Positions 57,511-64,000 of a stretch of DNA of 64,000 nucleotides are shown in pieces. The position numbers were made by a program, and so were the translations under genes. How positions within the stretch are numbered: position 1 is the first letter of the stretch; each line of letters begins with the position of its first letter. Below the pieces are notes generated by a model. That model had not been told where the DNA came from and ran no database searches. It saw only the letters and a program-made list of their open reading frames with translations. This DNA is from Areca catechu (Eukaryota > Streptophyta > Magnoliopsida > Arecales > Arecaceae), in assembly GCA_021397845.1 (NCBI GenBank), contig JAHSVC010000031.1, positions 5,287,996 through 5,351,995 of the forward strand. The letters are read 5' to 3'.

Positions 57511-59257
57511 TGATGCAGAACGAAAACTCTGATACCAAAAATGATGCAGAACGGATATGTGGAATGCGGAAGCAAATTAAAATTAATGTATTTTTTTTTT
57601 ATATATATATTTTTTCAGAAGTCGGCTTTGACTCAAAGGAAAGATAAACTAATTTTGAAAGAAACTAAGAAATGACAGAAAGCACAATTAAAAGGAGTGG
57701 ATTATCAGAGTAACTCAGAAGTAGGATCGCTAGGGATTGAGAAACCCCCAGACCTAGGGTTTACTCCTCTTTCAAGAAATAGATGGAGAGAGAAGAGAAG
57801 GTTTTATACCTGACTGTGATATCTCTCGTTGCTTCAATTGAAGGACACTCTCGAGCAGATTGTAGGATCCTTGGAGACGGGGTATCTTCGTAATGGATCC
57901 TCGGATTGTAGTCCTATGGCAAGGTTGGCCTTCTTCTCGATTCAGGATTTGGAAGAAGAAGAACAAAAGAAGAACCAGAAACTCAAATAAAGACACTGAC
58001 CTGAGGACTTAATGAAGATTGTTGGATGTAGAAGTTCCGGAGATCTTGATACTGATCTGACTCTTCTTTTGAACTGGCTTTGTAGTTGAAACAGTTGATC
58101 TGAACCTGGATGCTGGTGGCCGGCCTCGATGTGGAAGAGAGGGGCCGTGGGATGTAGATGAAAAATTAGGGTTTGGATGGTGATTGGAGGAAAGATGATG
58201 GGCGGCTAGGGTTTGGGAATTGAAGCGGCTAACTTAGGGTTTCGGTAAGGTTTGGAGATCTCACACCTCCTCAAAGTTCCTGTGGAACCCGGAATCACTC
58301 CCTCACGGAGCTCAACACTTGAATACAAGTGCGGAAGAGAGAAACACAAAGTTGCTCACAAATAAATTAATTTCATTCATCATTATTTCATATGATTTCA
58401 AAAGATAAGTTCAAGTTACAAAAGGGGTCTAATATATAGACCTATAAAAAAAATCAAAACCATACAAGTTCCCATGTGGGACTAATAGGACTAATCTACA
58501 CTTTAAGCAACAAATTCTCTTCCCTTGGCCAACCAAGACTCCTTCCATGAGTGAGCGGCCCAAAAACTCCAAGAAAACTTGAAAATCAGCTCCAAATGGC
58601 AGGTTATGGGGGTGTCTCCTTGTATCTCTCCATGAATCAAGGATTTTCCCTTCATGGTTTGGCTCTTTTGGACACCTCCTAGTCTTGCTCCATAAGTTTA
58701 GGCTTCTTCTTTTCATGGCTTTGGTACTTTAGAAAACTTTTGGGTGCCTCCTTGATTTTCTTCCCAAGACATGCTCTCTTCCCTTTTATAACTTGGATTT
58801 TTATGGAACATTGTGGGGCACCTCCTTGATCCTCTCTTCAAGAAAAATTCTTGCCATCCTGGCTTGGGTTTATCTAGAAAGAAGTTGGCTCCTCCTTGGA
58901 TTGAGGTATCTTGATGGATTTCTCCCCCAAGTGGTGCAAGAAAAAGGGAAACTTACTTCTTATGGTGTGGGGACCAAAGACACTGGATGGAGATGTGGCA
59001 GGGAGTGTGGCACCCACTTATAGCTATACCATGGAAGAAAAAATGTGGCACCCTATGGCAAAGGGAATGGCGCCAACCTGGACCTGGACTTGGACTGAGT
59101 CAACATGACTCAACAAAAATTGAAATGACAAAATTACAGACTCAAAATTGGGTTGATCAGGTCAATCCTTATTACAAACCCTAATTTTCTCGGGCAAGGT
59201 CAATCAGAGATCCAGATGGAATCCTGAAGTCTTCTTATGATTCTGGTGCCCGCACCA
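57511..59257 (-). repeat. Y 3' LTR
   Basis: It begins TGATGCAGAACG and ends GGTGCCCGCACCA. A second TGATGCAGAACG lies at 57542, with a primer-site copy between the two. It matches 62915-64000 with few changes, including a 9-base indel near 58085. Confidence 0.9.
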
Positions 59258-60036
59258 ATTCTCCCTGGGTGGGAGGAACTCGACCCTGTCGAGTATGGAT
59301 CAAGCTGGCTCTGGTATCTCTCCAAGAGGTCTGGGTCCAATTCTTGTAATTCTTCTTCGGAGATCCAAGAGTCATCAGAATCTGGCCTTCCTTGCCAGCG
59401 GCCCAGGTATCTTTGGTATCCTCGATTACGAGTAGAGATAGCCTGATCATCCAGGATCTTTTCAATTTGCTCTTTCCTCACAGGCCAGTTTGTTGGTGGA
59501 CACACAGGGTCGGGATCACTCTCAGTAACAGGATTAGGTTCAAAAGGCTCACTAGGAATCACAGCTTGCTCCCTGTACTCTACTAGGTCTGTAATATTGA
59601 AAGTGGAGCTAATGCCTAGCTCTGGAGGCAACTCAAGCACATAGGCATTGGGTCCCACTCTCTTCATCACTCTAAATGGTCCAGCTCCTCTAGCATATAG
59701 CTTTCTAACGGTTCCAGGAGGAAACCGCTCAGGCCTTAACCTAATCATTACATAGTCTCCCTCAACAAAAGTTTTGACTCGTCTTTAAGAATCAGCCAAC
59801 TTCTTATAAGTTTCATTACTTAAAGTTATTTTGGCATGAATTTCTTTATGCAAGTTCTTTACATGCTGTGCAAAGTCTTCAGCAGACTCGGAGACTCGTG
59901 TGTGGACTGGCAAAGGAACTAGGTCAAGTGGTGTGTGAGGCTTGTACCCATGAACAATCTCAAAAGGGCTTTTACCTATAGACATATTGACCGAGTCATT
60001 ATATGCAAATTCATCCTGGGTAAATACAAATCCCAA
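59200..60036 (-). pseudogene. Y integrase C-terminus and chromodomain
   Basis: Frame 60036-59785 carries DEFAYNDSVNMSIGKSPFEI and VHGYKPHTPLDLVPLPVHTR. One stop at about 59787, and the 182-residue frame 59748-59200 continues with VMIRLRPERFPPGTVRKL, the barrel GPNAYVLELPPELGISSTFN (residues 25-50) and a chromodomain at residues 88-142 (IEKILDDQAISTRNRGYQRY, GRWQGRPDSDDSWISEEEL). The frame crosses the purine tract and ends inside the 3' LTR. This is the best preserved coding stretch of any gypsy element here; one stop is the main damage. Confidence 0.85.
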
Positions 60037-60060
60037 TTCCTGGTATTCTCACTCAACCAA

Positions 60061-60590
60061 AATTTGAGTCAATGTCCTAAACTCGACTGACGACGCATTC
60101 CTGAAGAATGGACTTTATTCAAAGGAACCCTAGGTCTAAACCTAACAAACTAAGGCTCTCTAGGTTTGACCTTGGGTCGGAGGATGGCATGCAGAGCATG
60201 AAAACTTATCATGGGTGCCTAGTAGGTGCCATAAGGTCTTCCAGAAGTAGGTGGCAAACCTAATAGGTTCTAAGGAGTCTTGCAACATAGAAATCTCAGT
60301 AAAGTGTAATCCCATAGCTCTAGAAACATGAGAAGATTTAGGAAAGGGTAGGAAATAAGAATCAGAGTTTTGAGGTGGCTTATAGGAAACAAGAAACATA
60401 CCTTGGTTATTCAGGATGACCATAAAATGAGGACATTGTTCAATAGGTGCACTCATCCAAACCTCATGATTTGCTCTAGGAGGGTCTACAAGTACAAGTT
60501 CTAGGGTAGGCTGGGTGCTCCTAGAAGGTGGAAGGTTATCAGGAAGGTCTTTGGAATGTTTATCTAGAAAGTCTTCTAAGCTATTGTCTT
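60061..60590 (-). pseudogene. Y RT stub fused to decayed integrase core
   Basis: At about 60500-60580 the minus strand reads SKDLPDNLPPSRS, matching the RT stub of X (PEDLPDRLPPLRD). The frame 60456-60160 then gives an unrecognised 40-residue stretch and SYFLPFPKSSHVSRAMGLHF, IRFATYFWKTLWHLLGTH and CHPPTQGQT, the integrase core without its catalytic SDRD part. The frame ends near 60160 in a shifted copy of the next integrase block. Confidence 0.7.
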
Positions 60591-61154
60591 TTCTTGTTCT
60601 TGGACCTTCTCAATGGGAAATTCTTGTGAACCCCTTCCTTCTTCACACTTCTCTACCAAATTTGACTCAGGGGTGTCTTCTTTGGATTCCTCAATGAGTT
60701 CAGGGGTATTCTCACTTAAACTCTTATTGGGTGCAATTTCCTCTTCCTGAACTTCCTCAAAAGGATCTTCTCTTAGGGTTAGCTCCTGAATTCCTTGAGT
60801 GGCAGGGGTCCTCTCAATAACCCCATCAGGTAGGAGTTGGTTAATTGAATTATCGGGAGAGATATCCTCAAATTCTTCTTCTTCATATTCATCTATCAAA
60901 CTTATGTCAGGCTCATATATTTCTTCCTCAATCTCACTGAAAGGTTCTAATCTATTCTCCTTTGATTCCTCTTTAAGTACGGCTCTGGTCAGGTCAACTA
61001 ATTTTGGGATGGCCATGCCAAACTCCTTCTCAGTGTTATCCTTCTGGTCAAGAGGTGACACAAGTGGAAATTGACAAACAAAAGTCTGGTTCACTACGGG
61101 TGTCGGATCAATCGAAACTTGACTCAAGTTGGTAGAGGTTGGCTTTAAGTCCAA
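60576..61154 (-). CDS. Y acidic linker ORF
   Basis: An intact 192-residue frame is rich in Glu and Asp (EIEEEIYEPDISLIDEYEEE, EFEDISPDNSINQLLPDG). It lies between the gag capsid domain and the RT stub, where autonomous relatives have the gag tail and protease. Similar acidic stretches occur in Z, G3, W and X (the X one just before its protease). No catalytic motif is present. It was probably translated as part of the gag polyprotein, and its ATG may not be a true start. Confidence 0.5.
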   Translation of the reverse strand: MDLKPTSTNLSQVSIDPTPVVNQTFVCQFPLVSPLDQKDNTEKEFGMAIPKLVDLTRAVLKEESKENRLEPFSEIEEEIYEPDISLIDEYEEEEFEDISPDNSINQLLPDGVIERTPATQGIQELTLREDPFEEVQEEEIAPNKSLSENTPELIEESKEDTPESNLVEKCEEGRGSQEFPIEKVQEQEKTIA

Positions 61155-61174
61155 AGTACTTGATTGGTTATATC

Positions 61175-62031
61175 TTAAAGACCACTCATAGTCTTGGGCT
61201 TCTTGGTAGGCTCGTCTAACTTATTGGTCTTTTCAAGGCATAGCTTCCTATAAATGTCTGGGTGTAACCCAACCCTAAACCTCGATGTGATCTGAGCTTC
61301 GGTCTCAATGGTATTGCATTTCATGTCATACCACTGGAAGTCCTCGATATATTTAGACACAGGCCTATTACCTTGTCGCAATTGGTACCATTGGTCTAAA
61401 AGTCTTTTCTCATAGGATCTACCTAGGTACCTATTTCTCAACTTACTTCTCATCTCAATCCAAGTATATATTTCCTCTTTTCTTTGATAACACTCATGCT
61501 CAATAGCATACCAATGCGACCTAGCATGTTTGGTGAACTTGGTTTTGGCCAACCTAACTTGTCCTAATTCCGATATGTTAGTGCACTCGAAATACCGATC
61601 CATTTGTTCTTCCCACTTAATATATGTCTCTTGTCTTCCATCAAAAGTGGGTGCATAAGGTTCGGTGTTCCTAACGGGTCCCTTCTCTGAGTCAACCAAG
61701 TATGGGTATAGGCTCCTAGGGCTAAACTCAGGGGCAAGATCATGGTCATAGGCTCTTAGATCAAACCTCCAATGATTAGGTTCAGGATCCTTGTATAAAG
61801 GTCTCCTAGGCTCTGGTGTGGGTGAGGTTGGGGTCTACCAAATTCTGAGTCAAGGGTCCAATTTCTATGCCTAGGTTCCTCAAGTACCTGGACATGATCT
61901 TTAAACTAGGCAACATTTTCATGCATATCCTGACTCAATTTGGTCATACTTTCGGTAAGAGTTCTAATCATGGCCTCTAAATCAGGTTGGGTTTGACCAG
62001 GTTGGTAGGGTACTCCATTCCGGGTGGACAT
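61175..62031 (-). pseudogene. Y gag with capsid domain
   Basis: The start at 62031 (MSTRNGVPYQPGQTQPDLEA) is supported by the matching G3 start. A stop near 61908 and a frameshift precede the 174-residue frame 61699-61175, which has the retrotransposon gag domain: YAPTFDGRQETYIKWEEQMD, VRLAKTKFTKHARSHWYAIE, RYLGRSYEKRLLDQWYQLRQ, RFRVGLHPDIYRKLC. No zinc knuckle follows. It would form the particle if the N-terminal breaks were recent. Confidence 0.8.
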
Positions 62032-62898
62032 GATGATGCAAGCAAGCACACCAAATGAGACTCGACTGAAACGACTACGGGCTAACTAGACCTAGAGCCC
62101 AAACTAGATGCCCAATCAGAGTGGCAAGCTAGCCTGTAGTAACTCGGGACTCAGCCAGGCAGGTATAAGGGGAGTGTTAGGTCCCTAATTGCCAATCCTA
62201 GACACCAATCAGTGATTGGCCAGGTAGGCGGACCAGCACACAAGCCCTTCGGGATAGAATCCCTGAACCACCGTTCTAGACACTGAGTACAAAGCACACA
62301 CAGAGTAACTAGACAAACTGACTCAACACTAGCCTAGACCCGACCAGTTGGTGTCCCTAGCCCACTAGGGCAAATTAGGTCTAATTAATTTTAAGATTAA
62401 AGGCTTAGGTTCGAATGCACGGGAGATGGTTTTGGGCTAAGGAGAGGGTCTCAATCCTCCCCTTATGTTGCAACTTCGGTGCCCTTAAGATAGATTCAAT
62501 TTATGCACACTCAAATAAGAAAAAATAGAATAGCAGTAAAATTGATCTCAGAAAATCTACAGAAATTAAAAATCATGAAAATTTTATGTAAATTACTTTC
62601 AATGATATTGGTTCCAGAAAAATAAGAATTACTTAATTTAGAATTTTCTGCAAGGAGAAACAATTTGAATAACAGGGTAGTTACTGGTAGAAAACAGAAC
62701 ATGTGTCCCGTTTACAATCCCTGCCTAGAAGTTATAACCCAGCGGCACCCCTACACACCCTAGGAACCCCCATGGAATGGGCGAGGAGGCATGCATCTCG
62801 CTTGTTCCTAGGACCGGACGGCCAGGGGAGTCTACTCCAGGCAGCAAAAGTAAAAAGGTAAAAAAAAAACAATCAAACAAGCAAGAACCCTAGACTGA
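62032..62898 (-). other. Y leader with conserved hairpin
   Basis: Non-coding. The shared block is at about 62338-62386 with the perfect hairpin CCCTAG-TGGG-CTAGGG on the minus strand (62355-62370). The second shared block is near 62154-62175. Confidence 0.65.
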
Positions 62899-62909
62899 GC
62901 TCTGATACC
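62899..62909 (-). promoter_or_regulatory. Y primer-binding site
   Basis: The minus strand reads GGTATCAGAGC with a changed first base (C for T), five bases inside the 5' LTR. The copy at 57495-57506 is perfect. Confidence 0.8.
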
Positions 62910-62914
62910 GAAAG

Positions 62915-64000
62915 TGATGCAGAACGAAAACTCTGATACCAAAAATGATGCAGAACAGATATGTAGAATGCGGAAGCAAATTAAAATTAATGTATTTTTT
63001 TTTTTTTATATTTTCAGAAGTCGGCTTTGACTCAAAGGAAAGATAAACTAATGTTGAAAGAAACTAAGAAATGACAGAAAGCACAATTAAAAGGAGTGGA
63101 TTATCAGAGTAACTCAGAAGTAGGATCACTGGGGATTGAGAAACCCCTAGACCTAGGGTTTACTCCTCTTTCAAGAAATAGACAAAGAGAGAAGAGAAGG
63201 TTTTATACCTGACTGTGATATCTCTCGTTGCTTCAATTGAAGGACACTCTCGAGTAGATTGTAGGATCCTTGGAGACGGGGTATCTTCGCTATGGATCCT
63301 CGGATTGTAGTCCTATGGCAAGGTTGGCCTTCTTCTCGAACTCAGGATCTGGAAGAAGAAGAACAAAAGAAGAACCAGAAACTCAAAGAAAGACACTGAC
63401 CTGAGGACTTAATGAAGATTATTGGATGTAGAAGTTTCGGAGATCTTGATACTGATCTGACTCTTCTTTTGAACTGGCTCTGTAGTTGATCTGAACCTGG
63501 ATGCTGGTGGCCGGCCTCGATGTGGAAGAGAGGGGTCGTGGGATGTAGATGGAAAATTAGGGTTTGGATGGTGATTGGAGGAAAGATGATGGGCGGCTAG
63601 GGTTTGGGAATTGAAGCGGCTAACTTAGGGTTTCGGTAAGGTTTGGAGATCTCACACCTCCTCAAGGTTCCTGTGGAACCCGGAATCACTCCCTCACGGA
63701 GCTCAACACTTGAATACAAGTACGAAAGAGAGAAACACAAAGTTGCTCACAAAGAAATTGATTTCATTCATCATTATTTTATAACATTTCATAAGATAAG
63801 TTCAAGTTACAAAAGGGGTCTAATATATAGACCTATAAGAAAAATCAAAACCATACAAGTTCCCATGTAGGACTAATAGGACTAATCTACACTTTAGGCA
63901 TCAAATTCTCTTCCCTTGGCCAACCAAGACTCCTTCCATGAGTGAGCGGCCCAAAAACTTCAAGAAAACTTGAAAATCAGCTCCAAATGGCAGGTTATGG
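62915..64000 (-). repeat. Y 5' LTR, inner part
   Basis: It begins TGATGCAGAACG and follows 57511-58600 closely to the window edge. The outer end and target duplication lie outside the window. Confidence 0.9.

Larger units (their letters stand above)
57511..64000 (-). mobile_element. Gypsy element Y (non-autonomous), runs past the window
   Basis: Y has a full 3' LTR (57511-59257), a 3.66-kb interior and the inner 1,086 bases of its 5' LTR (62915 to the window end). The interior holds leader, gag with capsid domain, acidic linker, a short RT stub, a decayed integrase core and a well-kept integrase C-terminus with chromodomain. RT core and RNase H are absent. Its LTRs look more alike than those of other pairs here (two differences in one 80-base sample), so it is probably the youngest gypsy element in view. 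Confidence 0.9.

Noticed and set aside
59200..59748. Host chromodomain gene
   Set aside because: The chromodomain is directly fused to a gypsy integrase C-terminus and lies between LTRs, so it belongs to Y.

Overview
This window is repeat-derived DNA from a plant nuclear genome. I recognise no host gene, rRNA, tRNA or CRISPR array. The plant assignment rests on Ty1/copia elements with long LTRs (one of the SIRE/Maximus type with an env-like region), Ty3/gypsy elements whose integrases end in a chromodomain, and initiator tRNA-Met primer sites throughout. The species cannot be told from the sequence. Nearly every coding region is broken by stops or frameshifts, so most coding entries are listed as pseudogenes.

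Layout, as nested insertions. The oldest readable layer is X (+ strand gypsy, fragments 16299-16485 and 29579-34224). Its 5' LTR is cut on the left by copia A (- strand, SIRE-like, 1690-16298) and split by gypsy Z (- strand, 16486-29573, duplicated target CATCC). Copia A holds a small LTR element T (3669-6139, duplicated target TCCTA) with a GC-rich core of foreign composition, and a solo gypsy LTR (13662-15251, duplicated target ATAAC). Gypsy W (+ strand, 18242-25076) sits inside the 3' LTR of Z, about 15 bases from its inner end. X is followed by V (- strand gypsy, 34225-36836). V is cut in its protease region by copia C (- strand, 36837-51460). Copia C has gypsy G3 (38967-44942, duplicated target CCTAA) inside its 3' LTR.

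The right side holds an LTR fragment, a four-unit 76-bp tandem array (51819-52140), two copia fragments joined in opposite orientation (D + at 52200-53487, E - at 53488-55060), two truncated gypsy LTRs (55077-56820), and gypsy Y (- strand, 57511 past the window end), whose LTRs look the most alike.

The main biological signal is that no gypsy element here keeps its reverse transcriptase. W, Z, G3 and Y run from a gag N-terminus and acidic linker into a degraded integrase core, then the integrase C-terminus and chromodomain. X and V carry different deletions. Yet all five gypsy leaders in view (W, X, Z, G3, Y) keep the same short stem-loop block between primer site and gag. That pattern fits a non-autonomous lineage mobilised by an autonomous partner elsewhere in the genome. 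Element identities come from sequence motifs and duplicated targets; lineage names and order of events are inference.
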